This document shows, piece after piece, positions 1 through 11,377 of a stretch of DNA of 64,000 nucleotides. Location: contig JBCAQO010000008.1 of NCBI GenBank assembly GCA_039111635.1, positions 1,860,001 through 1,924,000 on the forward strand, given 5' to 3'. Every line of letters begins with the position of its first letter. The stretch's first letter is position 1. Below the pieces are notes generated by a model, which was not told the DNA's origin, ran no database searches, and worked only from the letters and a program-made list of their open reading frames with translations. Source of the stretch: Heterobasidion occidentale. Lineage: Eukaryota > Basidiomycota > Agaricomycetes > Russulales > Bondarzewiaceae. The translations under genes and the position numbers were made by a program.

Positions 1-356
1 TACATTCCACGAGAATGACAAGTGAGTGAAGCTCTGGCCATGTGAGGTATTTCCCGTCTGACCTGGAAGTTTCATTCCCGTATTAGCATCATGAGTCTGC
101 CTTGGTTCGCGTGTTCATTGGTAATTCAAGGCAAGAAGTGTCAGCTCTCGAGTATGACGTGGTATGTGTACCCGAAGAGCAGCGAAATCGGAAAATCAAT
201 AGAGCTATTCGTTGAGAAAGAAGGCAGGCGATGCTTTCCCCCCTTCTCCGGACTCCATACTCACATGAGCACGCATCTAGCCATAGCGTTTCGTCGGCTA
301 TAAGGAGGAGGCAGCGCATATGACGGTCAGAAGCTCCTGACTCTCAATCTGCAACC
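1..356. other. 5' flank of the P450 gene, no gene seen
   Basis: No conserved coding signal is seen on either strand; the short open frames overlap each other and look random. The last 60 bases hold the likely core promoter and 5' leader of the P450 gene. The upstream neighbour lies outside the window. Confidence 0.5.
299..303 (+). promoter_or_regulatory. possible TATA box of the P450 gene
   Basis: A TATAA sits 54 bases before the P450 start codon at 357. The spacing suits a fungal TATA promoter with a short leader. Only position and base sequence support it. Confidence 0.3.
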
Positions 357-2599
357 ATGACATTGACGAGCCCTGCTCCCAGCACGCTCGCAGTTGTTGC
401 AGGGTTTACGGGTTTTCTAGCCCTCTTGTACTGGTGGACCAGACCGACTCGCCCTTTTCCACCTGGCCCAAAGCGGCTCCCCATCATTGGAAGCATTCTG
501 GAAATCCCCAAGGACCACGCGTGGATTACATACCGACAGTGGGCGAAAGAGTATCGTAAGTCTTATTGTGTAGTCGTGGACTGACGACTGACTGATGGCC
601 ATGTATAATATTGCGGCCACAGGTTCAGATGTCGTACACGTAGACGCACTGGGAACACACCTGATCGTCGTGAATTCTGCGAAAGCAGCAAGGGAACTCT
701 TCGAGAAACGATCATCTCTGTATTCCGACAGGTTCGCAGATGATTATTCAAGAAGCGTTCCTGATTTTCTAAATATCCTCAAAATGAAACTCTAGACCAG
801 CATTTGTAGCCATGAAGGAGATGTAAGCACCTTTTTATTGTTTTGCATCATCACTTACATTGTGTGCATGTGCGGCGACTTCGTAAGACTCAAACTTGAC
901 TGGGCAATTGGGTTTGCTCCCTATGGTCTGGACGTGCGGCGTCAGCGGAAAGTGCTCCATCGTTTTTCGGTCCCGCCAGCGTCTCGACAGTACCAGCACA
1001 TCGAGGCAAAGGCAACCCTTGAGCTTTTGCAGCGTCTTCTAGACACCCGCGGGACTTTGTCGAACATCTGAGGCAGTAAGTATGCATGTCATATTGAAGC
1101 GCATCTCACGTAGGACTCTCTCCATAGCATGGCCGGCAGGACCATACTTGAAATAGCCTATGGGATTGAAGTGCAACCTCGCAACGACCCGTACATCAAT
1201 ATTGTCGAGAAGGCGGTCGAAGCCTTGACAGTCGGCAGCACACAAAGGGCACGTGTCTTCGACATATTCCCGATATGTACTGCTACCTCCTTTTAATTCT
1301 ATCTGCGGTCTTTTTTTGACATACACGGCACACATGCAGTGGCGCGCCTGCCTGAGTGTCTCCCTGGCATGTCCTTCAAGAGAGAAGCGAAGAAATGGTC
1401 TTCCCAATGCGCACAGACTGTCGAGATGCCATTTCGTGCCGTCAAAGAAGCTATCGTAAAGTCCATGTTCCCCGTTAGTCTGTTACAAACTAACTATCTC
1501 CGACATATGACAGGCCAGCGGCTCGGCCAAAGAGTCAGTCGCATCATCCTTACTTCAAGATAATGGCGAGGACGGGTCCCCTTGTGATGAAGATATAGCG
1601 AAGAAAGCGATAGCATCCATGTACTTGGGTAAGGCTGTCTTTCATGACATCTCACGTGTATGCTCGTTGTTTGACATTCATTTTTCTGGGGGTAGGAGGG
1701 GCGGATACGGTATGCGTGTCTATTGCTCCGAGGAGCTGCTATCTGATGGTTCTATGAACAGACTCTTTCAACCATAAGAACATTCATCCTACTCATGGTG
1801 CTCTACCCTGAAGTGCAGCAGAAGGCGCACGCAGAGATCGACGCCATCATAGGGCACGGTCGTTTGCCAAAGCACTCTGACGAGAATTCGCTCCCGTATG
1901 TTGGTGCTGTGGTAAAAGAGGTCCTGCGGTGGATGCCCATCGCTCCTCTGAGTCGGTGAGCATCGCCATATATGTCTTCCACGTCCGAATGTCAGCTTGT
2001 GGACCCTCACACCCACCACAAAGGTGTTCCGCACAGCGTGCTGTCGGATGACATTTACGAAGGATACTTGATCCCCGCGGGCTCTGTAGTTCTTGGAAAT
2101 TGCTGGTGCGATTCAACCTTTTCCCTTTCGGTTTCATCAACTCATGCTTATCCTGATGGCCCACTCAGGGCCATCCTCCACGATGAGACTATGTTTCCTG
2201 ACCCTGATGCTTTCAAGCCCGAGCGCTTCCTTGATGCTAGCGGTGGTGCCACATCTGACTACCCTAATGCTGCGTTCGGCTTCGGACGGCGTGTCTGCCC
2301 CGGCCGCTTCATGGCGCACGCCGCGATATGGCTTGCGGTCGTCTCAATTCTCTCCACATTTGATATCTCTAGAGCTGCTGACGAAGATGGGAATGAAATC
2401 GTGCCAACCGGCGAGTTTATCGACGGTATCATAATGTGGGTACCTTGTCCTGTTTCCACCAGTCCATCCTCGCGATCGAGACACCTCCGGAACCTTGATA
2501 CTAAGCTATCTTTGGATCAGGTATCCAGCTCCGTTTGAGTGTAGGATCGAGCCTAGGTCTTCTGCAGCGGAGGCATTGGTTCGGACGGCCTCGGCATGA
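357..2599 (+). CDS. cytochrome P450 monooxygenase (membrane-anchored, one frame break)
   Basis: Haem-thiolate monooxygenase of the ER membrane; substrate unknown. Exons I can join include 357-555, 623-731, 796-822, 888-1075, 1128-1276, 1340 onward, and a last exon 2521-2599. The N-terminus has one hydrophobic anchor followed by a proline-rich hinge (FPPGPKRLPIIG). Later come the I-helix GGADTT, the K-helix KEVLR (ExxR), the FKPERF motif and the haem loop FGFGRRVCPG with its cysteine ligand, so all catalytic elements are present. The family resembles basidiomycete P450s often labelled O-methylsterigmatocystin oxidoreductase-like. That label does not fix a substrate. In exon 3 the protein ...LLDTRG continues as DFVEHLRQ only in the -1 frame, at the GGG run 1051-1053, as if one G were missing. 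Without correction the frame stops at 1071. Confidence 0.88.
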
Positions 2600-3456
2600 A
2601 GTTCGCGCATCACAAAGAAGTTCCTATGAAAAGTCCTGGACTGGTTCTGGTCTGTAAACCACTCATCAGAGGTCATTGAGATGATCACATTCGACCCGAT
2701 ACTGTGTCATCAGTGATACAGTCGCTGTTGGCCATCTGTCTCCCGAGTCAGGCATCCCCCGATAGTAGGAATTATTGGAGACGACCATGGGATACCTCGA
2801 ATTCAAGAAATCCGTGCCCGTGCTTGCCACAGTAGGCCGCACTGTACAAATGAGATGGAACCGAATCAATGTAAACGTCGGGGACTGAATTCACATGTAC
2901 TAGTATCTAACAGCACAGACAACGAACCACGTCGTGGCTGAGAGCACCCTGCACCGCTTATCGACCACGATGTCTTCATCGCAGAACTGAGCGTCGAACG
3001 CGTACTAGAATTCGCGCCTCGCCTAGAGTGTGTGGTTGCGGATTCGCGGAAGCGGCAGAGGGACTTGTACGAATGCACAGTTCCTCCGTCGTCTTCATGT
3101 CCAATCGCTGGGTCAAACCTTCTATTTGGAATCGTAACTGTGTTTTTCAGTGTCTACTATGGAATTAGCCTTCTTGCACAGCTCGAAATGGAAATGTCAG
3201 AGAGCTGTGAACAACGGTGGTGATCATGGAGGATGTCGATCCTAACCTTGGATTGGGGTCTATCGGGTGCAATGGGAGCAACGATCATTGCGCCGAGGAC
3301 AGTATCAGAGTAGTATCAATCGGTTTCAACGACAAAGGCGAACAACGGCGCTTTCTCATGCCACTTGCCCTCTAAATCAGGAACCATTGTGTGTTATCCA
3401 GGATCGCTCAAGCTCAAGGGCGGCCATCGCATCGCTCCTTCGGACCCGCGGCCATC
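2600..3456. other. intergenic between P450 and RAM1
   Basis: About 0.86 kb with no recognisable gene. It should contain the P450 3' UTR and the promoter of the farnesyltransferase gene. Short open frames on both strands show no conserved motif. Confidence 0.5.
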
Positions 3457-5464
3457 ATGTCTTCTTACAAGGCTCCACGTCCCACCCCCGTCGACCACTT
3501 CCGCACCGCCACCTCCGATCTGCAGGAGGAAACGGAGGAGATCATCCACTCGACCGGCCTGCGTAGCAACGGGCCGCCTCTGCTGAGGAAGAACGAGCAT
3601 CTGCAGTTCCTGCTGCGCAACCTGCGCCAGGGCTTCCCCGCGCGCTACGTGCACTACGACGCGAGCCAGCCGTGGCTCCTGTTCTGGACGCTGCAGGGGT
3701 TCAGCGTGCTGCAGGTCGGGATGGACCCCGCCACGAAACAGAGGTGCGTGTGCCGCTCTCTCGCGTTCGCGGACCCCCATGGGCGGGCAGCTGGAACTGG
3801 AGCGCGCGTGCAGGGCGGTCGACACCATCATGGCGTGGCAGCACCCCGAGGGCGGGTTCGGCGGCGGTCCGGGGCAGGCGGCGCACCTGCTGCCCACCTA
3901 CGCGTCCGTCTGCGCCCTCGCCATCGTCGGTCGCCCCGGGCCCGGCGGCGGCTGGGATCAGATCGATCGGTAGGTCCCCCCTTCCTCTTCCCCGTCTCGC
4001 CGTCCCGCTCTTTTCTCTGCTGAGCCCGGGCCCTTCTCCAAGCGAAAAGATGTACAGCTGGTTCCTCTCCCTTAAGCAGCCGGACGGCTCCTTCCTCGTC
4101 AGCCACGACGGCGAAGTCGACACCCGGTGCGTGCGCGCGCCTCCACCATCTCATCTCCCATCTCACGCTCGCACGCCGCAGAGGGATATACTGCCTGCTC
4201 GTCGTCGCCTGCCTCCTGAACATCCTCACCCCGGAGCTCATCGCCGGCACCGCCGCCTTCATCGCGTCCTGCCAGACCTACGAGGGCGGCTTCGCGTCCG
4301 CCTCGCACCCATACTTCCCCGCCGCGCCGTCCGCGCCCTCCTCGCCGTCCTCGCCGTCCTCGCCGCCCACGGCGTGCCTCCCGTCTCCGCGCCCGAACCT
4401 CGGCGAGGCGCACGGCGGCTACACGTCCTGCGCGCTCGCGTCCTGGGTCCTGCTGGAGCCCTTCCTGCCCGCGGCGCCGCCGGCGCAGCGCCCGCGCATC
4501 GACGCGCGGCGCCTCCTGCGGTGGCTCGTGGGCATGCAAGGGGGCGAGATGGAGCTCGGCGGGTTCAGGGGGCGCACGAACAAGCTCGTGGACGGGTGCT
4601 ATGCGTGGTGGGTCGGCGGCGCGTTTGCGCTGCTCGAGGCGCTCGGCGTGTCGGGGTACGGGCGCCCTGGCGGCGAGGCGGAGCAGCCGCAGCCGCCGCA
4701 CCAGGATGCGGGCGACGAGGCGTGGGACGACGTCGACGGTGCGTGCTTCGTGCTTCGTGCTTCGTGCCCGGCGCCCGTGTGGAGAGAGGCCCTGATCGCG
4801 GGCACGGCAGATTCGATATTCAACCGTAAGGCTCTGCAGGAGTACGTCCTCCTCGCCGGCCAACATTCCGCCGGCGGGCTCCGCGACAAGCCCCCAAAGT
4901 ACGTGTTCGATTCAACCGAGCGAGGCCTGGTCTTCACTCTTCTTCTTCGTCGTCGTCGTCGTCGTCGCGCGCTGCGATCACTAGGAACTCGGACGCGTAC
5001 CACACGCTGTACTGCCTCGCCGGCCTCTCCGCCGCGCAGCACCGCGTCTTCCCCTCTCCCGCCCGCAAAGCGGAGCTCCATAACTCATGGACGAGCGCGA
5101 GTGCCGAAGGTCACCCCAACAGCCAATCCGCCCCTTGCCCCACATGCGATGCTCACCCGCGTTCGTCGTGCAGGTCCCGATACCCCCGAAGACGACTTCC
5201 GCAGGGCCGTGTTCGCGGCGTGCCTCTGCTGGACGGAAGAGGAGGGGACGTCGAAGATCGTCGGGCTCGCGTCCAACAAAGTCGTACGTCGCCCCCGCTG
5301 CCGCCGAGGCTCTCGCCGTGTTCCTGACTTGTTGGCGGGCCGCGGGCCGTGTGCAGAACGCGACGCACCCGCTGTTCAACATGACCATCACGCACACCGA
5401 GGCCGTCATGGGCCACTTTTACAAGCAGACGGTGCCGACGCACGCGCCCTCGCCCAAGACGTGA
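3457..5464 (+). CDS. RAM1: protein farnesyltransferase subunit beta
   Basis: Catalytic subunit of farnesyltransferase, which attaches farnesyl to CaaX proteins such as Ras and, in mushrooms, lipopeptide mating pheromones. Eight exons join in frame: 3457-3743, 3814-3969, 4043-4126, 4192-4738, 4811-4898, 4985-5109, 5174-5283 and 5357-5464. The alpha-alpha barrel repeats are visible (GGFGGGPGQ, YEGGF, GGFRGRTNKLVDGCY). The zinc ligands match the family: Asp and Cys in VDGCYAWW, and His in SDAYHTLYCL. A Pro/Ser-rich insert between YEGGF and GGYTSCALASW is longer than in yeast Ram1. The ATG follows a long upstream open stretch and begins the conserved protein. The gene converges on the next one. 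Confidence 0.95.
4943..4968 (+). repeat. (GTC)n microsatellite in a RAM1 intron
   Basis: A short run of CGT/GTC triplets lies inside the fifth RAM1 intron (4899-4984). A second GTC run lies just after the gene near 5506-5527. Confidence 0.6.
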
Positions 5465-5836
5465 AAAAGGGCGGCGGCGGGCGCACGGGGAGTATCTGTC
5501 GGGACCAGCGCGTCGTCGTCGTCGTCGGTTTAGTGTTGCTTGCTGCTATCTTATTTCTCGCTGCTGTCGTCCGTTGTAGAATCTTTGCGTGTAAATTTCC
5601 ACAGCTATTGCGTTGAGAACCGGGGTCGTCACGGAGCATGCACGATCCATTCGTCTGCCGTTCTGTACTGTAAGGAGTCCGTGGATATTCATGAAGGTAC
5701 GTAAGTAGATCCTCCGGGCGCGCCATAACCCAAGCTGCCTGTCTAAGTGCCCACGCAAGCCTCCCGCCGCCGGGCACCCCTCGAAGATCCTGTATCTAGA
5801 GAAGGGTATATAGATATATATATCTGTGCGGCAGCC
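5465..5836. other. convergent 3' intergenic region
   Basis: Tail-to-tail spacer between RAM1 and the next gene on the minus strand. It holds a GTC run near 5506 and an alternating TATA stretch near 5806-5823. No gene is seen. Confidence 0.5.
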
Positions 5837-7454
5837 CTACGCCGGGGCCATGATCGCCTGCGTCTTGACGTTCGCCTCGCTCAGCGCGCGCTCGAACGCC
5901 CTCAGATGCTCCTCTACGACCTTCCTCCCGTCGACCCTGCGTACCGCCTTCACCGGCGTCCCCGGCACGCCCCGCCTCCCCGCCGTCCGCAAGCCCCGCC
6001 TCCCAGCGCTCGATACGCACGCGGCTCCTCTCCGCACTGTCCCACTCCGTGCGCCACCCGCCAAGCTTGTTCTTCAGCGCGCGGATCTTGCGCCCCGCCT
6101 CGGTCGTCGCCGCGCCGTTCACCTGCGCGTGCTCCGAGATGACGCCGAGAGAGGCGACGAGCGAGGCGGTCGCCGTGCGCAGGTGCGCGAGCTGCGGGAG
6201 CGTCGTCGCGGGCGTCGGGGGGCCGCTGAGCGGCGGCGGCGGCGGGAGCGGGCTGAACGCGTCCTTGAGCAGCGGCGAGGCGGACGGCGAGGCCGTGGCG
6301 CTCGAGGAGGAGCCGTACGCGTCGTCCGGGTTGGAGGAGGAGGAGTAGCCGTCGTCGTCCTCGTCCCCGTCGTCATCCTCCTCGTCGTCCTCGCGCATGT
6401 GCTGGTCCGGGTCGACCTCCCAGTCGCCAGAGGCGCCGAGCGCCTCCTCCGCGAGCGTGTCGAGCGCGCGGCGGCCGTCAGCGGCGCGCGCGGGGTCGCC
6501 GTTCGCGGGCGTGGACGCGGGGCGGTCCATGAGGTCCTCGAGGCCCTCGAGCGCGTCGAGCGCGGCCAGCGCATCGCCGCCGCCGACCTCGCCCGCGATC
6601 TTGCGGAACTCGCGCTCGCACTCGAGGAGCTCGCGCACCTGGCCCTCGCGGTCGCGCGCGGTCTCCTCGATCTTGCGGATCACGTCGGACGCGAGGCGCT
6701 CGAGCGCCGGCTGCCCCGCGCCCGCGCCCGCACCGAAACCCGCGCCCGAGTTCGAGCTGGAGGTGCTGGGGGGCGCGGGGTCGGCGTCGAGTCGCCGGAG
6801 GTGGGAGAGGAACTTTTCGGTGGACTCGAGATCGTGCGAGAGGATGGCCATCGCGTCGTGCTGCTCGGGGCGGCGGCGGCGGTGGTGGTGGCGGGGGGCG
6901 CGGGCGCGGGCGGGGGAGGCGAAGGCGGGATCTGTGTCTGCAACGACGGGGGAGTGGGCGGCGAGGGACGCGGGGGTGTGCGCGTGCGTGTGCGCGGCGA
7001 GCTCGAACGCGGCGTCGTCTGCGAACGACGGGGGGGTCTCGGGCTCTGACGCCGCGGTGGCAGGGTCGGACGTGGATGTGGATGTGGGTATGGATGTGGA
7101 TGTGGATGTGGATGTGGATGCGGAAGCGGGCTCTGGGGCGCCGGCGTCGATGCCCTCTGCGCCCTCGTCGTACTCGATGCCGAACTCCTCCGCGAGCATC
7201 TTGGAGCCGGCGCTGGGCTCGGGGAGGAGGGCGACTGCGAGCTCGTGGGCGAGGGAGTGGCGGCCGGAGGGGCCGTCGTCGTCGATGGGGCCGATGGACT
7301 GTGCGAGGGACGGGGCGGGGCGGAGGGAGGTGGCGGACCTGTGGCGGCTGAGGGTGAGGCTCTGGCGCGAGGGGGAGCGGCGGGGCGCGGAGGAGGTGGA
7401 GGCGGAGAGGAAGCGCGAGGAAGTGCCTGTGTCTGCGGGCTCGTAGGTCGGCAT
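5837..7454 (-). CDS. uncharacterised acidic, low-complexity protein with coiled-coil segments
   Basis: I do not recognise a named family. The protein starts MPTYEPADTG and has a Ser/Arg-rich basic head, then a Ser-Thr repeat coded by GGATGT-type hexamers (about 7070-7125). A helical block follows (ESTEKFLSHLRRLD and LERLASDVIRKIEETARD), then a run of Asp and Glu, and a C-terminal helix (RKIRALKNKLGGWRTEW). The likely natural tail RVDGRKVVEEHLRAFE ending at the stop 5837-5839 lies in a different frame from the main reading frame, with the switch between about 5960 and 6010. Joining them needs one base skipped or two missing. The uncorrected frame runs to 5796 with an unconvincing Gly/Arg-rich end. 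An upstream non-ATG extension exists, but this ATG is the better start. GC content is very high and other frames stay open by composition. Confidence 0.6.
7070..7125 (-). repeat. GGATGT-type hexamer coding repeat
   Basis: Short tandem copies of GGATGT/GGATGTGGATGT lie on the plus strand. Read from the minus strand they encode alternating Ser and Thr in the uncharacterised protein, a typical slippage-prone coding repeat. Confidence 0.7.
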
Positions 7455-8636
7455 TGCGGAGGGACTGTTGTTGTGGCAGAGCAATGGAGGGGCGAGCAGA
7501 TGAGCTGGTGAGCAAGCAAGCGCGTAGCGTAGCGTGGCAACAGTCCTCCTTTGGGAAGCCACCACTTGCGCAACCACACTGAATAACAGCCTGAATATCC
7601 CCAGTCATACGGACATTGAGCGACACGGCCCACTGGTAACAGCCTGAATATCCGCAATTAAGCATACGGGCATTGAGCGACACGGCCCACTGACAACATC
7701 ATCGTGGACATAACCCATGCGGATCGCGTCCAGCTGCACCCGGAAAGCCTCTTCGTGTCGCGAGGCGCACGACGCTCCGTATTCAACCCCATCTAGTAGC
7801 CATGCACGCCTTCCATCGCCCTCGCCGCTCCTTTCGCAGACGGCGGCCTCCCGCGGCCTCCCCGCACTAGATTCTCCAGGCGCATCCCATCGTCCGTCCT
7901 GGGGCACTCTATCGGCTCGTGACACCCCCTGGCTCTCTGTGCATCAGGCAAGAACCCACGTCGCCTACTGCCATATGCATTCAACCGGTACGTCAGTCCT
8001 CCGCCCCGGTCGCTCGTGCGGCATGCGACGCTCCCTCGCTGTGTGCTGCGCCAACTCGACTATGTGACCTTGACGAACACCTGGTCGCGCCTCGAGTGAC
8101 AGGATCTTTGCGGGGGCACACATCAGGATTGCGAGAAGCGCGTGGAGATAGGCTGGAATCTGGATGGAGGATCCCTCCTGCATGTGCATCGTCCATTCAC
8201 TCGCCGTTCCCGCAAAGGCGAAATTGTCGCTGCGACTCAGCCCAAGCCACTGCATCATCAGCTTCTCTCGACAGCGGACGTGCATGTATTTTTGTGCGTG
8301 TCGCGCCAAACCATCCTGAGCGTCGCCTGCTTTCCAGTCTGTCGCCTGCGTCGCCGACGGCTTCCCTTCTACAGCCCACTAAAGCATCGCGCAGTGCGCC
8401 GTGGCATGCCATCCAACCCGAGCGCGGTCGGCAGCATCAGCTTCTCTGCGCCCTTGCTTCAACAGGCCACCGCTGGCTGACACCCGGATCCGACCTCTCG
8501 TCCGTCCGATCCTGATGTCCCACCGTTGACAGCGCGTTCGCGGGCGTCGCGCAAAGTCGCCAAGGGCCCTGGCGGCCTTATAACCCTCGCGCGGCCCTGC
8601 TCCGTGGATGTACGTACCTGCTTTCCTGGGCCACCC
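7455..8636. other. divergent promoter region
   Basis: About 1.2 kb between two genes that start in opposite directions. Apart from the duplicated block at 7584-7692 I see no gene. Open frames here use non-ATG starts and show no conserved motif. Confidence 0.5.
7584..7692. repeat. imperfect tandem duplication, units about 52 and 56 bp
   Basis: Copy 1 is 7584-7635 and copy 2 is 7637-7692. Both begin TAACAGCCTGAATATCC and end CATTGAGCGACACGGCCC followed by ACTG. They differ in the middle by a few substitutions and a small insertion. The block lies about 130 bp upstream of the minus-strand gene start. Confidence 0.85.
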
Positions 8637-11032
8637 ATGATGGACGTTCGCACGACCTTGGGTGCTATCTTCATCGGCTGTCTCGCCTCTGTCGGGTCCG
8701 TCTTCGCCCTCACCCACATAGCGTGTGCATTGACCTTGTCCGTTTCTCGCAGCCTCTCTTGTATCGCTATGGTCCAGTTCGTCATGTATCTCAAGACGTA
8801 CCCCCAGGACAGCCAGCAGATCAAGATGATGGTCCGCAGCCCCCACCCCTCTCCTCCCCACCCCTCAGCTGACCATGCCCCGGACGTCGGTATTCAGGTC
8901 ATACTCATCTGGTACTCGAGCTTCTATTAAAACGTAGAATGGAGCTTCTGCTGATCGACCGCGACTGCGCCGTCGCAGGATCCTAGACGCGATCCACACG
9001 TCGCTCGTGTGCACCGCGAGCTGGGACTACGTCGTCCTCAATTTCGGACGCCCGGACATCGCAGACTACATCCCCACGTGAGCGCCCGCGCTGACCGCCG
9101 CCTCGAATTCCCTTGCTCATCAGGCGTCCGGTTCATAGCAGCGTCGCGGTGCGTACGGTCGGCCGACTTTTTCTCTCTGCGCACGCTTACTTACCCTCTT
9201 GGAAGTGCACGGTGGCTCTCACGGTACGTCGCCTACCGCCAGCTACGGTTCTAGGTATCTCTGACGCATGGAGCAAGGCAATCATCACATTCGTAGTCCA
9301 CATGTGCGTCGTCCCCGCACACGGGCCTCTCCCCTGCACGTGCTGACCCACTCCTCCAGCTTCTTCTCGTCGCGGGTCTTCCGGCGTAAGTCCGAGACAC
9401 TTTCCGTGCTCGACCGACGCGCTCACAGACGACGGTCGTGCGTGCGTGCGCAGTCAGCAAAGGCAACTGGTACCTCACCTGTCCGCTGGTACGTGCCCTC
9501 GATGGCCGGCTCGATGCTCAATCCGCGTTTGACTCTGGCTGGGATGGTGGTTTTTTTGAAGGTGTTGCTGGCGTTCATGCGACTCAGTGCGTGCGTTTTT
9601 CGCGGTTCGGGTTTTTAGTTTTCGTTTTGGCGCTGAGATGGGATGCATGGGCGGCGCTGCGTCTAGCTGCTGCGTTCGGTGCGTCTCTCTCGAACGCGTC
9701 TGCTGCTACCGGGATCGCTGAAAGGGACCCGCATCGCAGTCAGCACCGTGAAAATGTGACGCCGCTTTCCCTCCTGTCTCTCCGCACGAACCTCACTCGC
9801 GTCCAGGTCCCACATCAAAAGCTTCGAAGGCTTCACGGTCCAGATCGGCGTACGTGGCCGCCTCTCCTATGCTGGTGTGTGTTGACCGCGCTCGTGGGGC
9901 CATCGCGTGCGCGTGCTGGTGACACAGTGGGTGCTGACCCTCGGCCTGTCGCTCTCGTCCGCCATCGACATCCTCATCGCGTCCTCCATGTGCCTCTACC
10001 TCCAGGTCAGCCGCACGGGCTTCAAAAGGCAGGCTTTCTTTTACGATGCGGCCCTGCGGCCTTTGTTTTTGACGCCTGAACGGCAGTATGGACCGCGTCA
10101 TCAATACGATTATGATCTATACGCTGAACACCGGCGCACTCACCTGGTAGGCTCAGCGCCCGATTCCGCCGAGCCGATAGCTGATTCTGGTTTTGTATTG
10201 TGTGTGTGTGTGGGTGGGTGTGATTCGCGTCGACGTCGTCCAGCGTCGCCGCCATCGCGTCCATGATCTGCGTGCGTCGCTTTCTCTCTCTCTCTCTCTT
10301 TCCGGCGCTTGCTGCCCCCGCTCACGCATCGAGGACTCTCGCAGTGGGTGACCATGCCCGGGAACCTCATCTGGTTCGGGCTGCATTTCGCCATCAGCAA
10401 ACGTGCGTGCACGTCCCTCCTCCTCCTCCTCCTCACTCCATATGCGCGTCCCTCGTGCCAGCGCTGACCCCCGCCCCGCGCAGTGTACGCCAACTCGCTC
10501 CTCGCATCGTGCGTAAACTCCGCCTCTTCTCGCTCCAGAGCCCCACTGCTGACCTTGCGCACGTGCCCACGCCTATACAGGCTCAACAGCCGCAGGTCCA
10601 TCAGCGAGAACCCGCAGCTGATGCCGGACTGCATCCACTCGACGTCCGTCACGCTCCCCGACTCATTTAGCATGCATCGCCGCGGCTCGCGCATGGTCCG
10701 TGTCCCCCCTCTCTCTCTCTCTCTCTCACGTGCGCGCGCGCTCGTGGCCGCTGATGCTGACGCCGACGTTCGGTTTGCCGTGCCCGGCGCGACGTGTTAT
10801 TCTATCATAGACCGCCAAACCAGGCCGCGGCGACGACGAGGACCCCGAGAAAACGACCAAGGTCCGTCCCGCCCCCGCTCTCCATCCCGCGTGGTGCCGC
10901 GTTGCGTCGAGTGGCTCCGGGAGACCGCCGGTCTGACAACTCCTTTGTCTGCAGCTCGAGATCAACGTGGTGCGGACGGTCGAGTTCGACGTCGATCGCG
11001 GCGAGCGCGCACAGACGCCCGGCCTGGCCTAG
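8637..11032 (+). CDS. DUF6534-family multi-pass membrane protein
   Basis: Basidiomycete-expanded family of about seven-TM proteins of unknown function. The conserved order is visible across many short exons: a first helix (TLGAIFIGCLASV), then MYLKTYPQDSQQIK, then the Trp-rich helix (DAIHTSLVCTASWDYVV). Next come a further TM segment with ITFVVH, then FFSSRVFR and SKGNWYLT, then TLGLSLSSAIDILIASSMC before YLQVSRTGF. The family's LHFAISK...LYANSLLAS block and a C-terminal tail ending near RAQTPGLA follow. Two ATGs are adjacent at 8637 and 8640. The 57-bp stretch after GCLASV may be an intron, but it keeps the frame either way. Introns carry GT- and CT-rich microsatellites. Role unknown; proteins of this family are often found near mating-type or P450 loci, which I cannot test here. 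Confidence 0.82.
10199..10222 (+). repeat. (GT)n microsatellite
   Basis: A run of TG dinucleotides lies in an intron of the DUF6534 gene. CT-dinucleotide runs also occur at about 10285-10300 and 10705-10729 in the same gene. Confidence 0.7.
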
Positions 11033-11377
11033 CCGAGGACCCGCCGCGTCTTTTCTTCTCTTGTATTTCTGGTTTCGGCCGTCGCTCTCTGCTGAGATGG
11101 ACAGACAGACTTTTTGCGTCGCACCCGTCTTGTATGGCGCCGGAGAGGCTCCGGTCTCACGTCGGCTGTAGTAGTACTTGTGTAGCAGGAACTTCTAATC
11201 ACCCTTCGATATTCGCGTGGTCTTTAAGAACAATAAAGATATATTCTAACGGTACTCTTACAACACGTCTTTCAGCCCGCATTGCGTGGTTGATCTTCTG
11301 ATTGGGACATATCAGCCGCTGTAAGTGAACCTAGGGAAAGGAGTTCATAAACGTCAAACACGCGGAAGCCGAGCTCC
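11033..11377. other. convergent 3' intergenic region
   Basis: Tail-to-tail spacer between the DUF6534 gene and MMS19. AATAAAG at about 11231 on the plus strand could be a polyadenylation signal for the DUF6534 gene. No gene is seen. Confidence 0.45.

Noticed and set aside
732..795. Premature stop codons in the second open stretch of the P450
   Set aside because: They fall inside an intron with a GTTCGC donor and a CTCTAG acceptor; removing it gives the conserved YSDRPAFVAMKE.
357..2599. P450 as a definite pseudogene
   Set aside because: Only one break is present, all catalytic motifs and splice sites are intact, and the same kind of break occurs in conserved housekeeping genes nearby.
357..5464. 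P450 plus farnesyltransferase as a biosynthetic cluster
   Set aside because: The farnesyltransferase modifies proteins, and no terpene cyclase, prenyltransferase for small molecules or polyketide synthase is nearby.
5826..7049. Long open frames on the plus strand (up to about 400 codons) opposite the uncharacterised minus-strand gene
   Set aside because: They arise from very high GC content, have Arg/Ala/Val-rich sequence and no motifs, and lie antisense to a frame with sensible composition.
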